Origin: CAVTOO01 sp963736355
Lineage (GTDB): Bacteria; Pseudomonadota; Alphaproteobacteria; Rhizobiales; Xanthobacteraceae
Length of the DNA stretch: 64,000 nucleotides
Direction: 5' to 3'
Assembly (NCBI GenBank): GCA_963736355.1
Contig: CAVTOO010000007.1
Location: 439,739-503,738, forward strand
The translations under genes and the position numbers were made by a program. Positions 26,958 to 36,565 of this stretch are shown here, one piece after another (the first letter of the stretch is position 1; each line of letters opens with the position of its first letter). Under the pieces are notes generated by a model. The model was not told the origin of the DNA. It made no database searches and saw only the letters and a program-made list of their open reading frames with translations.

Positions 26958-27016
26958 TTAGCATCTGAATATTATCTGATTTTCGACACCATAAAAAATC
27001 AAAACGGGAGGCCATC

Positions 27017-27769
27017 ATGTCGGCAGAAAAAATTGCGCTCGTCACCGGAGCAGGCACAGGCATCGGCCGCGCCAGCGCGCTGGCGTTGATGAAGGCCGGA
27101 TTCACCGTGGTTCTCGCCGGACGCCGCAAGGACAAGCTCGATGAAGTCGCAGCCGAGGGCAAGGCGGCTGGCGGCAAATCGCTGGCCGTCTCCGCCGACA
27201 TGACAAGCGTCGAGTTGGTCGCCGCGTTGTTCAAGACCGTCAAGGATACCTATGGCCGGCTCGATGTGCTGTTCAACAATGCCGGCATGAGCGTCAAACG
27301 CGCCTCCATTGAAGATGTCGATATCGAGGAATGGAAGCGCGTCGTCGACACCAACCTCACCGGCCCGCTGCTGTGCACGCGCGAAGCCTTCCGCATCATG
27401 AAGGACCAGACACCGCAGGGCGGACGCATCATCAATAACGGCTCGATCTCCGCGCATGTGCCGCGTCCCTTCGCGGTCGGCTATACGGCAACCAAACACG
27501 CCATCACCGGATTGACCAAGGCGGCGGCGCTCGACGGACGCGCTTACGACATCGCTGTCGGCCAGATCGACATCGGCAATGCGCAGACTGAACTCTCCGC
27601 CAAACTCATCGCCGGCACGCCGCAGGCGGCAGCCCGCGCCGCCGAACCGCGCATGGACGTGAAGGATGTCGCCGACGCCGTCGTTTACATGGCGAACCTG
27701 CCGCTCGGCGCCAACGTGCTGTTCATGACCGTGATGGCGACAAAGATGCCGTTCGTCGGCCGCGGCTGA
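27017..27769 (+). CDS. Short-chain dehydrogenase/reductase
   Basis: 250 residues, intact classical SDR. Cofactor motif VTGAGTGIGRASAL at residues 9-22, NNAG near 92, catalytic Ser in NGSISAHVP near 144, and YTATK (Tyr and Lys) near 155. The R-rich AGRRKDKLDE after the second strand suggests NADPH preference. CGGGAGGCC serves as ribosome binding site. It stands alone after the Anbu operon with 59 bases between. Substrate not deducible; roughly half of such proteins act on hydroxy-acyl or alcohol groups. Confidence 0.88.
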   Translation: MSAEKIALVTGAGTGIGRASALALMKAGFTVVLAGRRKDKLDEVAAEGKAAGGKSLAVSADMTSVELVAALFKTVKDTYGRLDVLFNNAGMSVKRASIEDVDIEEWKRVVDTNLTGPLLCTREAFRIMKDQTPQGGRIINNGSISAHVPRPFAVGYTATKHAITGLTKAAALDGRAYDIAVGQIDIGNAQTELSAKLIAGTPQAAARAAEPRMDVKDVADAVVYMANLPLGANVLFMTVMATKMPFVGRG

Positions 27770-27799
27770 CGGCAAGGTCAGTCAAACTTCGTGCCGCAA

Positions 27800-28099
27800 T
27801 CAGTGCAGCCGGAAGACGCCGGAGACCGCGCGCAATTCCGCCGGCTTGATCAGACGCGAATGCGCCACTGTCACGCCCAGTAACGGCCCGTCCAGCGAGC
27901 GTTGCCAGAAGGCCAGGAAGTCCTGCAGCGCCGGAAAATGCGGAAAGAGGTCGTAGTCCTGCCAGACGTAGCTTTGCAGGAGCCATTGGCGGTCGGGCCG
28001 TCGATAGAGGATCTCGGCGGTGGTCAGACCATAACCCTCGATCTGCTTGCGGAAATCCTTCGAGGCCCAATCCTTCGAAGCCAGTGCTTGCGAACCCAT
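27800..28099 (-). CDS. usg: Usg family protein
   Basis: 99 residues, intact. Contains KQIEGYGLTTAEILYRRPD and SYVWQDYDLFPHFPALQDFL, the conserved core of the small Usg family (named for a gene next to trp genes in Caulobacter and annotated as tryptophan-synthase-beta-like). It is restricted largely to alphaproteobacteria. Function unknown. It is divergent from groESL with a 300-base gap that holds the heat-shock promoter. Confidence 0.85.
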   Translation of the reverse strand: MGSQALASKDWASKDFRKQIEGYGLTTAEILYRRPDRQWLLQSYVWQDYDLFPHFPALQDFLAFWQRSLDGPLLGVTVAHSRLIKPAELRAVSGVFRLH

Positions 28100-28294
28100 G
28101 CGCGAATCTCCTTCTCGGTTGGAAGTTCACGCGGATATTCAAGCAAGAGCAATGCCAATTTTCCAATAACGCCTTTTGATTCAATGCGTTAGCAGCATCC
28201 CCATGCGACTGCTGACAGCGCTCGGGGCGTTAACCTTCCTTAAAGCCCGCGCTGGCACCCGGCCGCAGGGAGTGCCAAAAAGTTTCCGCAGCGC

Positions 28295-28323
28295 CTTGCA
28301 CGGCAGGAAGCACTGCCTTATGT
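28295..28323 (+). promoter_or_regulatory. Predicted RpoH (sigma-32) heat-shock promoter for groESL
   Basis: CTTG at 28295-28298, an 18-base spacer, then CTTATGT at 28317-28323. This fits the alphaproteobacterial RpoH pattern CTTG-N17/18-CYTATNT. It lies about 85 bases before groES and just upstream of the CIRCE element. The same stretch can also be read as a vegetative promoter (TTGCAC-N16-TTATGT). Confidence 0.7.
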
Positions 28324-28338
28324 CGAGGTCAGTCGGAG

Positions 28339-28365
28339 TTGGCACTCTTGAGTTCTGACTGCTAA
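28339..28365 (+). promoter_or_regulatory. CIRCE element (HrcA operator)
   Basis: TTGGCACTC, nine bases, GACTGCTAA. The consensus is TTAGCACTC-N9-GAGTGCTAA, so each arm has one mismatch. It lies 43 bases before the groES start and 15 bases after the predicted -10 element, the normal position for HrcA repression of groESL. Confidence 0.88.
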
Positions 28366-28408
28366 TTCCGAAAAATCCGAATTCTTTGAACAACTTAGGA
28401 GAATAGCG

Positions 28409-28723
28409 ATGAAGTTCCGTCCGCTTCACGACCGCGTCGTCGTCAAGCGCATCGATGCCGAGGAGAAGACTGCCGGCGGGATCATCATTCCCGATACGGC
28501 GAAAGAAAAGCCTCAGACGGGCGAAGTCGTCGCCGTCGGCCCGGGTGGCCGCGACGAAGCCGGCAAGCTGATCCCGATCGACGTCAAGGTCGGCGACAAG
28601 GTGCTGTTCGGCAAGTGGTCGGGCACCGAGGTCAAGATCGACGGTCAGGAACTCCTGATCATGAAGGAGAGCGACGTCATGGGCGTTCTGGATGGCGACG
28701 CCAGCAAGAAGAAAGCCGCCTGA
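28409..28723 (+). CDS. groES: Co-chaperonin GroES
   Basis: 104 residues, intact. Seven subunits cap the GroEL ring. It opens MKFRPLHDRVVVKRIDAEEK; the mobile loop KTAGGIIIPDTAKEKPQTGE and the GVLDG tail are as expected, and it ends KKKAA. AGGAGA precedes the start. First gene of the heat-shock operon controlled by the CIRCE element and RpoH promoter upstream. Confidence 0.97.
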   Translation: MKFRPLHDRVVVKRIDAEEKTAGGIIIPDTAKEKPQTGEVVAVGPGGRDEAGKLIPIDVKVGDKVLFGKWSGTEVKIDGQELLIMKESDVMGVLDGDASKKKAA

Positions 28724-28726
28724 TCC

Positions 28727-28822
28727 GTCCTCGTCCTGAGGAGCGCGAAGGCGCGTCTCGAAGGCGAACAAATCACATCTCATCCTTCGAGACGCGATGC
28801 GCGCATCGTCTCAGGATGAGAC
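28727..28822. repeat. Family D repeat between groES and groEL, copy 2
   Basis: CGTCCTGAGGAGCGCGAAGG, GCGTCTCGAAGG, then CATCCTTCGAGACGCGATGC and CGTCTCAGGATGAG. It fills nearly the whole 119-base gap between groES and groEL and would form a large hairpin in the operon mRNA. Confidence 0.85.
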
Positions 28823-28842
28823 CGACAACCAAGGAATCAAAC

Positions 28843-30484
<1,642 letters not shown>

Positions 30485-30529
30485 GAAGTCCATTCGCATC
30501 ATCTAGACATGCAAAGTGCGTCAATGGAC

Positions 30530-30572
30530 GGCCCTTCTTCAGTGCGAAAGTTCGAGCATCCCGGGCCTTTTT
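30530..30572 (+). terminator. Possible weak terminator after groEL
   Basis: GGCCC and GGGCC arms 28 bases apart followed by TTTTT. The arms are short and the loop long, so this is only a candidate end for the groESL transcript. Confidence 0.3.
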
Positions 30573-30651
30573 CGTTAGCAATGCATTATCCGTGACAGCC
30601 CTATGGGTGAACCTTGTCGCACTCGATGACGACTGACCAAAGGGGACGGCG

Positions 30652-30915
30652 TTGGGAGACGCAGAATGCAGAATATTCCGCCTTTTGGCCGGTGCGATTG
30701 GCACCTTTGTTACGCTGGCGGCCCTGTCAGGCATGACAGCCCCCGCGCAGGCCCTCTTCATCAATTCGCCGACGGCGCAGGCCTCCCACATCGGCGTGAA
30801 GCCCTATATGCGCATTCCGGTTGGCTCGCGCGGCGAGGCAGCCGCGCTCAAGGCCGATCAGGATGCGGCCAAGCTTGCGGCGCAGCCCCGGAAAAAGGGC
30901 CGCAAAGCGCATTGA
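30652..30915 (+). CDS. Small exported protein of unknown function
   Basis: 87 residues from a TTG start five bases after AGGGGAC. The N-terminal 35 residues form a signal peptide (LLAGAIGTFVTLAALSGMTA, then PAQA). The mature part is short, with PYMRIPVGSRGEAAALKADQ and a strongly basic end (RKKGRKAH). No family recognised. The 180 bases after it contain nothing I can assign. Confidence 0.6.
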   Translation: MGDAECRIFRLLAGAIGTFVTLAALSGMTAPAQALFINSPTAQASHIGVKPYMRIPVGSRGEAAALKADQDAAKLAAQPRKKGRKAH

Positions 30916-31095
30916 ATTCGGCAATAGGCTGATTTTCGTCGCTGGAAATGACAACGGCCACGGTTGAGACGAAGCGCGTACATCCGGCGCCTCGGAATCT
31001 CAAAACGTGACCGTCTATGACGATGGAGTGGTTGCTCGACATCGCCGTTAGAAGACAATATGGGGGGCCATTACGGCTTTTCAAGGGCCCCTGGA

Positions 31096-31914
31096 ATGCC
31101 ATCAAAAACCACGGAAAAATCAGGCCGGATCCACATTGGCGTCGGCGGCTGGACCTTTGAGCCGTGGCGCGGGGTCTTTTACCCCAAGGGCCTGACGCAG
31201 GCGAAGGAGCTCTCCTACGCCGCCCAGCAGCTGACCTCGATCGAGATCAACGGCACTTATTATGGCTCGCAGAAGCCCGAGAGCTTCCGCAAATGGGCGA
31301 GCGAAGTGCCGGACGGCTTCATCTTCACGGTGAAAGGCCCGCGCTTTGCCACCAACCGCCGCGTGCTGGCCGAGGCCGGCGACTTCATCAAACGCTTCTT
31401 CGATTCCGGCGTCACCGAAATGGGCGACCGCCTCGGTCCCCTGCTCTGGCAATTCGCGCCGACCAAGAAATTCGACGCCGCCGATTTCGGCGCGTTCCTC
31501 GAATTGCTGCCGGAGACCTTCGACAAGCGCAAGCTGCGCCACGCCATCGAGGTGCGCAATCCGAGCTTCGAAGTGCCGGAGTTCATCGCGCTGGCACGGA
31601 AGTTCAATGTCGCCGTGGTCTACGCCGAGCATCACAAATATCCGAACATTGCCGACGTCACCGCCGACTTTGTCTATGCGCGACTGCAGAAGGGCGACGA
31701 CGACATCAAGACCGCCTACCCGCCCAAGGCGCTCGATGCCTGGTCGGAGCGGCTGAAGACATGGGCCAAAGGTGGCGCGCCGAAAGACCTCGCCCTGGTG
31801 GACAAGACACACAAGCTCAAACCCGCGCCGCGCGACGTGTTCGCCTACATCATTCACGAAGGCAAAATCCGCGCGCCGCATGGCGCGATGGAGCTGATCA
31901 AGCGGGTTGGGTGA
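31096..31914 (+). CDS. DUF72 domain protein
   Basis: 272 residues from ATG 31096; the frame is open 12 codons further upstream, but family similarity begins at RIHIGVGGWTFEPWRGVFYP. Other DUF72 features are SIEINGTYYGSQKPESFRKW near 50, FTVKGPRFATNRR near 78, LLWQFAPTKKFD near 114 and HAIEVRNPSF near 148. DUF72 is a TIM-barrel family of unknown enzymatic function. It is followed by a DUF488 gene, a pairing seen in other genomes. Confidence 0.88.
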   Translation: MPSKTTEKSGRIHIGVGGWTFEPWRGVFYPKGLTQAKELSYAAQQLTSIEINGTYYGSQKPESFRKWASEVPDGFIFTVKGPRFATNRRVLAEAGDFIKRFFDSGVTEMGDRLGPLLWQFAPTKKFDAADFGAFLELLPETFDKRKLRHAIEVRNPSFEVPEFIALARKFNVAVVYAEHHKYPNIADVTADFVYARLQKGDDDIKTAYPPKALDAWSERLKTWAKGGAPKDLALVDKTHKLKPAPRDVFAYIIHEGKIRAPHGAMELIKRVG

Positions 31915-31919
31915 CTTTC

Positions 31920-31956
31920 TTCACCTCTTCCCGTTTACGGGGAGAGGGAGAAGAAG
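31920..31956. repeat. Degenerate family C repeat, copy 3
   Basis: CCTCTTCCCGTTTACGGGGA followed by GAGGGAGAAGAAG forms a near-perfect hairpin. Similar pyrimidine/purine layout to the copies at 18821 and 19997. Located between the DUF72 and DUF488 genes. Confidence 0.5.
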
Positions 31957-31989
31957 CGGACTTCTGAAGCTCGCAATTTGGTGACGCAA

Positions 31990-32451
31990 ATGCCCAAAAA
32001 GCTCTTCACCATCGGCTACGAACAGACACCCTCCTCGGCCGTGCTCGACGAGTTGCAGCGCGCGAAAGTGAAGCTGCTGGTCGATGTCCGCGCGGTCGCG
32101 GCCTCCCGCCGCCCCGGATTCTCCAAGACACAACTGGCGGCCGGACTCGACGAACGCGGCATCGGCTATCTTCATTTGCGCGGGCTCGGCACGCCGAAGG
32201 AAGGCCGCGAGGCGGCGCGCAGCGGCAAGACGTCCGTGATGCTGAAGATCTTCAATCAGCATTTGAAGACCGAACAATCGCGAAACGAGATGGATGAGCT
32301 GGCAGCACTCGTGCGCAAGGGTGGCCCGGTCTGCCTGCTCTGCTACGAACGCGATCCCGCGCAATGCCATCGCAATCGTGTCGCCGAGCTAATCTGCGAA
32401 CGCACAGGGATCAAGGTCGAGCATTTGCATCCGCATATCGGCGCTCTATAA
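31990..32451 (+). CDS. DUF488 domain protein
   Basis: 153 residues from ATG 31990 (MPKKLFTIGYE); GTG 31981 and TTG 31978 are also in frame. DUF488 features: FTIGYEQTPSSAVLDEL, VDVRAVAASRRPGFSKTQL, YLHLRGLGTPKEGR, and the C-terminal LLCYERDPAQCHRNRVAELI with two conserved cysteines and a histidine. Function unknown; the family is widespread and often adjacent to DUF72, as here. Confidence 0.88.
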   Translation: MPKKLFTIGYEQTPSSAVLDELQRAKVKLLVDVRAVAASRRPGFSKTQLAAGLDERGIGYLHLRGLGTPKEGREAARSGKTSVMLKIFNQHLKTEQSRNEMDELAALVRKGGPVCLLCYERDPAQCHRNRVAELICERTGIKVEHLHPHIGAL

Positions 32452-32477
32452 TTTAAAGCTCCTGCTGGGAGCCTGCC

Positions 32478-32960
32478 ATGACCGACTCCAAACCATCCGC
32501 GCCGCTCGCCATCGAAGCCGCCTCCGCGCCCTTGCGCACCAAGCCCTCGAATTATCCCGAGCCGTTCTTCTCGCGCATGGCCAGGCGCGAAAAACGTCCG
32601 CTCGGCGATCTGTTCGGCCTGAAGAATTTCGGCGTCAACCTGACCACGCTGAAGCCCGGCGGCGAATCCGCGCTGCTGCACCGGCATTCGAAGCAGGACG
32701 AGATGGTCTATATTCTCGAAGGCGCGCCGACGCTCGTCACCGATCAGGGCGAAACGATCCTGCGGCCGGGCGAGTGCGCAGGCTTTCCGGCAGGCGGCAT
32801 CGCCCATCAGCTCGTCAACCGCACCGATCGCGACGTGGTTTATCTCGAAATCGGTGATCGCACGCCGGGCGACGAAGGCTCATACCCCAACGACGACATC
32901 CAGGCTGTGCTCGTGGACGGCAAGTGGGTGTTCACCCACAAGGACGGGACGCCCTACTGA
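32478..32960 (+). CDS. Cupin-domain protein
   Basis: 160 residues, intact. Cupin motif 1 reads LLHRHSKQDEMVYILEG (His, His, Glu ligands) and motif 2 reads LRPGECAGFPAGGIAHQLVN. The C-terminal DGKWVFTHKDGTPY tail is typical of a group annotated as cupin or transcription-regulator-like small proteins. It follows DUF488 by 26 bases and may be co-transcribed. Its stop is three bases from the convergent MFS gene. Confidence 0.82.
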   Translation: MTDSKPSAPLAIEAASAPLRTKPSNYPEPFFSRMARREKRPLGDLFGLKNFGVNLTTLKPGGESALLHRHSKQDEMVYILEGAPTLVTDQGETILRPGECAGFPAGGIAHQLVNRTDRDVVYLEIGDRTPGDEGSYPNDDIQAVLVDGKWVFTHKDGTPY

Positions 32961-32963
32961 GGA

Positions 32964-34190
32964 TCACTCCGCCGCCTGCGCGAGTGCGCGGCGATTTTCG
33001 ATGGCCGAGGCGAGCATCGACAGAACGACGGAGGTCGCGGCGAAAATGCCGGCTGTCGCCATCATCAGCCACAGCACCACGTCCAGCCCGCTGGTATCGT
33101 AGAGTTGGCTGACCCACCACACGCCGGGACCCGACGGCGCAAAGATCAGAAAGAAGCGCGCGGCGTACACGCGCCCGCGAATACTGGTCGGCGTGTAGCG
33201 GCCGAGAACGATATCGTTGACGGTGACCTGTCCGTAAATCGCGGCCATCGATACGCCCAGCGCCACGATCAGCGCCCAGCCGTTCGCGAATGTCACCCAC
33301 CACAGCGCGCCGAATTGCGTCAGCGCCAGTGCGGCGAGCAGAAGATGCGCCGGCACCCGGCTCAGAATACGTCCGACCGACAACTGCGCAACCGCGCCGC
33401 ACAGGAAGATCGCCGTCGCAACGCTGGAGACGATCACCAGCGGAATGTTGCCGCCGCCGCGCACATCGACGACTTTCGGCAAAATGATGGTGAGGATGTT
33501 GAAGACGAAGCCGCCGGCCGTCGACATCACCATGATCAGCGCGACGAACACCATCACCATGCGGGGATCGACCGTCACGTCATCGGCATGCGGCTTGACG
33601 ATGCGGCGCTGACTGTCCTTCGGCACCAGCCGCAGATAGGCGATGCCGGCGACAAGGAAAATCAATGCCGGAATGAAGAAGGCAAATCGCCAGCCGAACA
33701 GGCTCGTCAGAATGCCCGTGCACACCGCCGCAATCGCGACGCCGATATTGCCGGCGACGCCGTTGAACGCCATGACGCGCCCGCGATCGACCGCCTGTTC
33801 CAGAAGCATCGGAATACCGACCGGATGATAGATCGCCGCAAACAATCCGACGGCAAACAGCGCAATCGCAAGCGTCGTGAAGTTCGGGGCGAGACCAACC
33901 GCGACAGCCGAGACACCGGTGCCCAGGAAAAACAGCGCCATCATGTTGCGGCGGCTCCAGTGGTCGGCGAGCCAGCCGAAGGGCAGCGCAAAGATTCCGA
34001 TGGCCGCAAAGGCCGCCCAGGACAGCGTCAGAAGCTGGCCATAGGAGGTCTGATAGACGGCTTCCAGCCCGATCACCACGGTCGGAAAGATCAGGATCAC
34101 ATAGTGATCGAGCAAATGGCCGAGGTTGAGAAAGCGAATCGACAGGCTCGCATTCGGGTCTGGGCTGTCGCCGGAAGTTCTATCGGTCAT
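32964..34190 (-). CDS. MFS transporter
   Basis: 408 residues with about 12 hydrophobic helices, intact. The loop 2-3 motif appears as FGWLADHWSRRNMMALFFLG near residues 71-90, and FAAIYHPVGIPMLLEQ near 120 recalls the fosmidomycin-resistance-like branch of the major facilitator superfamily. Expected to be an inner-membrane drug or metabolite exporter; substrate unknown. The 170 bases between its start and the next plus-strand gene contain no gene. Confidence 0.85.
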   Translation of the reverse strand: MTDRTSGDSPDPNASLSIRFLNLGHLLDHYVILIFPTVVIGLEAVYQTSYGQLLTLSWAAFAAIGIFALPFGWLADHWSRRNMMALFFLGTGVSAVAVGLAPNFTTLAIALFAVGLFAAIYHPVGIPMLLEQAVDRGRVMAFNGVAGNIGVAIAAVCTGILTSLFGWRFAFFIPALIFLVAGIAYLRLVPKDSQRRIVKPHADDVTVDPRMVMVFVALIMVMSTAGGFVFNILTIILPKVVDVRGGGNIPLVIVSSVATAIFLCGAVAQLSVGRILSRVPAHLLLAALALTQFGALWWVTFANGWALIVALGVSMAAIYGQVTVNDIVLGRYTPTSIRGRVYAARFFLIFAPSGPGVWWVSQLYDTSGLDVVLWLMMATAGIFAATSVVLSMLASAIENRRALAQAAE

Positions 34191-34360
34191 GCCTGATCTT
34201 TTGTGGCTTTTCTTGCGCCGGTCGCGAAAGTCGCGGGACTATACCCTTAGCCCTCACGGTGTCCCATGCCGGATTTGCAGGGCTCCCACCGCAAGACGCT
34301 GGCGCCGGCAACCGTCTCGCCCTATCAACGCACCGAAAACAACATCGCTTGCGGGAACCC

Positions 34361-34747
34361 ATGTCCGAGCAGATCGAAGCGCTTTCGACGCTGACCACTT
34401 TTATCCGCCTCTTCAACGACGGCAAAAACCCTGACGCCATCGTGGATCTGTTCACACCGGACGCGCAGTTCTGGGGAACGACACTGCCGGATTTCGGCAC
34501 CGACGCGGACATCATCAAGGGCTATTTCGCCGGCGCGTTCATCAGGCGGGCCGGCGCAAAGGTCACAGCCAGCGTCACCGGTTCGGATATTCAGGCCGTC
34601 GCACCGGGTGTCGTGACGATGCTGGGACATTGGCAGATCGAACGCGGCGACAGCATCAATCGCTTGCGCTTCAGCATCGTTCTCAACAAGCAAAACGACC
34701 GCTGGCTGATCGCGCAGTTCCATTCCTCGCCGCGGCCCGGTGCCTGA
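34361..34747 (+). CDS. NTF2-like (SnoaL / SgcJ-type) small protein
   Basis: 128 residues from ATG 34361; the frame is open upstream to 34259 without family-like sequence. The pattern FIRLFNDGKNPDAIVDLFTP and DAQFWGTTLPDFGTDADIIK, ending NRLRFSIVLNKQNDRWLIAQ and FHSSPRP, is that of the cone-shaped NTF2-like fold, similar to proteins annotated SgcJ/EcaC or DUF4440. Probable small enzyme or binding protein; ligand unknown. Confidence 0.75.
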   Translation: MSEQIEALSTLTTFIRLFNDGKNPDAIVDLFTPDAQFWGTTLPDFGTDADIIKGYFAGAFIRRAGAKVTASVTGSDIQAVAPGVVTMLGHWQIERGDSINRLRFSIVLNKQNDRWLIAQFHSSPRPGA

Positions 34748-34762
34748 CGCTGAAGCGTCCCG

Positions 34763-35110
34763 TCACGCCTGCGCGGCTCGCGTCGAGCCCAGCATCGCGA
34801 AAATCAGAACCGTCAGCGACAGCATCGCGCCCAGTCCCGCCAGCGCCAGCAGTGCCCAGTCGAGCGCGCCGCTGAGATTGGCGAAGCCCGCCTGCGTCGC
34901 GAAGGGCGCCATGGCCGCGGCGATCACGCCTGCGATCACGCCGGTCCAGGTCGCCACGCGCGCGGCCGGCCCGCGAAATCCGCGTTGCCGCATCAGGGCA
35001 ATGACGAACGCGATCAACACGACAAACGCCAGCACCAGAAAAACCCACAGGCTGACGCCGAGCACTTCTTCGGCAATCGCGAAAATGACCGACGGGGTAA
35101 AGTCCTTCAT
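34763..35110 (-). CDS. Small membrane protein next to the sulfide:quinone reductase gene (DUF5368-like)
   Basis: 115 residues, intact. Three hydrophobic helices: about residues 20-38 (LWVFLVLAFVVLIAFVIALM), 51-70 (ATWTGVIAGVIAAAMAPFAT) and 82-105 (DWALLALAGLGAMLSLTVLI). I believe this matches DUF5368, which occurs beside SQR-type flavoproteins in alphaproteobacteria. It follows the SQR gene by 13 bases on the same strand and is probably in its operon; it may anchor or couple the flavoprotein to the quinone pool, which is inference. Confidence 0.65.
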   Translation of the reverse strand: MKDFTPSVIFAIAEEVLGVSLWVFLVLAFVVLIAFVIALMRQRGFRGPAARVATWTGVIAGVIAAAMAPFATQAGFANLSGALDWALLALAGLGAMLSLTVLIFAMLGSTRAAQA

Positions 35111-35123
35111 CGCCCTGTCCTCC

Positions 35124-36440
35124 TCACGCCAGCCCGCGCAGCATCGCGGTGTAATTCGGCTTCAGCATCGTTTCCTTGATCACCCACACCAGCCAGTGCT
35201 CGTCGAGCGGCTTGATGAACGGGAACGACGGCGTCAGGCGATTCTCGTAGTCGAACTCGACCAGCATCGCCTGACCGATTTTGGTGATCAGCGGGCATGA
35301 CGTGTAGCCGTTGTAGCGCTCGGTGCCGCCCTTGCCGGTAATGGTTCCGATCAGATGATCCGCCGCTACCGGCGCCTGCCATTTGACGCTCGCCGCCGTC
35401 TTGCCCTTGGGTACGCCGTTGATGTCGCCGACGCCGAACACATTGGCGAAGCGCTGGTGACGCAGCGTGGTGCGGTCGACATCGATCCACCCGTCGGCCG
35501 AAAACGGACCGCTCTGCCAGCGCAGCGCGCTGTTGCGGACGGCGGGTGGCGCACGCATCGGCGGAATGAGATTGAGAAAATCCCATTTCAGCTCGACCGG
35601 CCCCTTTGCCGTCGTATAGGTCGCGATGTGGCGCACCGGGTCGATGCGCGTCAGGACATGGCTGAAATTGACCTTGAACTCCTGCCGCGCAAACAGTTCG
35701 CGCACCTTGGCGTCGACCAGCGGCACGCTGAACAGCGTGTCGTTCTGCGCGTTGTAGATGATCTCCGACGATGCCCGCTTGCCTGATCGGCGCAGATAGT
35801 CGTCGGCGAGGAAAGTCTGCTTCAGCGGCGCGCCGGCGCATTTCATCTCCGTCTGCGGCCGGCCGAACAGGCCGACACCGCCACGTTGACGAAAGACATC
35901 GAGCGCACGCCACGACGCCTCCGCCGCCTGCGGGCCGCCATAGACGCTGGCAATGCCCTCGCGGCCGATCAGGCCGAACTCCATGCCCTCGACACCCTGA
36001 TAGTCGAGCACGAGCCCGGTCGCGACGACGAGAAAGTCATAAGGCAGCTGCGTGCCCTTGTCGGTGACGACCTTGTTGCCGACCGGATCGAACTCCGCGA
36101 TGCTTTCCGGCACAAGCCGCACGTTGCGCGGCACGAAGTCTCCGGTTCGCAGCGTCACATAGCTCGCCGGCTTCAGCCCCGCCCCGACCAGCGTCAGTCC
36201 CGGCTGATAGATATGATCCGCGCGCGGATCGACGATGACGATCTGCGCGCCCTCAAGCTGTTGCGACAGGCGCGAGGCCATCGTCAGGCCGGCGGCGCCC
36301 GCCCCGGCGATAACAATCCGCGCCTTGGTCGCCACGGTTTGCGCGCGGACCTGCGCGGGAGCGACGGCGCCAGCCGACACAGCTGCAAGCGCCGCCAGCA
36401 GCTGACGCCGATCCGGCTTGAAACGGATTTGATCTGACAT
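35124..36440 (-). CDS. Sulfide:quinone oxidoreductase-like FAD flavoprotein
   Basis: 438 residues from ATG 36440, chosen because GGGAG lies seven bases upstream. The N-terminus has a Tat-like signal (DRRQLLAALAAVSAGAV, cleavage after VRAQ), so it may act in the periplasm. FAD fold IVIAGAGAAGLTMASRLSQQ near residues 42-61, FLVVATGLVLDY near 136, and the second FAD contact NVFGVGDINGVPKGKTAAS near 333. Redox cysteines expected of SQRs are present at C201 (MKCAGAP) and C382 (GYTSCPL). Oxidises sulfide or persulfide to sulfane sulfur, passing electrons to quinone or cytochrome. A FixK/FNR-type box lies upstream. Confidence 0.85.
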   Translation of the reverse strand: MSDQIRFKPDRRQLLAALAAVSAGAVAPAQVRAQTVATKARIVIAGAGAAGLTMASRLSQQLEGAQIVIVDPRADHIYQPGLTLVGAGLKPASYVTLRTGDFVPRNVRLVPESIAEFDPVGNKVVTDKGTQLPYDFLVVATGLVLDYQGVEGMEFGLIGREGIASVYGGPQAAEASWRALDVFRQRGGVGLFGRPQTEMKCAGAPLKQTFLADDYLRRSGKRASSEIIYNAQNDTLFSVPLVDAKVRELFARQEFKVNFSHVLTRIDPVRHIATYTTAKGPVELKWDFLNLIPPMRAPPAVRNSALRWQSGPFSADGWIDVDRTTLRHQRFANVFGVGDINGVPKGKTAASVKWQAPVAADHLIGTITGKGGTERYNGYTSCPLITKIGQAMLVEFDYENRLTPSFPFIKPLDEHWLVWVIKETMLKPNYTAMLRGLA

Positions 36441-36517
36441 GCTGCAGCTCCCGGCCATGAGCCGGCCGGCAACAATTCCGGCCTTGCTGCAGTGTCGGGC
36501 CGCGGCCTCGCGTCACA

Positions 36518-36531
36518 TTGATGCAGGTCAA
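36518..36531 (-). promoter_or_regulatory. FixK/FNR-type binding site upstream of the SQR-like gene
   Basis: TTGATGCAGGTCAA on the plus strand (TTGACCTGCATCAA on the gene's strand). The consensus is TTGAT-N4-ATCAA; only one base departs from it. It is centred about 84 bases before the start codon, a suitable distance for an activator of the Crp-Fnr family. Suggests expression under low oxygen. Confidence 0.75.
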
Positions 36532-36565
36532 CGTCAGCCCCCTCCGATAGTCAAAGACGGTGCAA

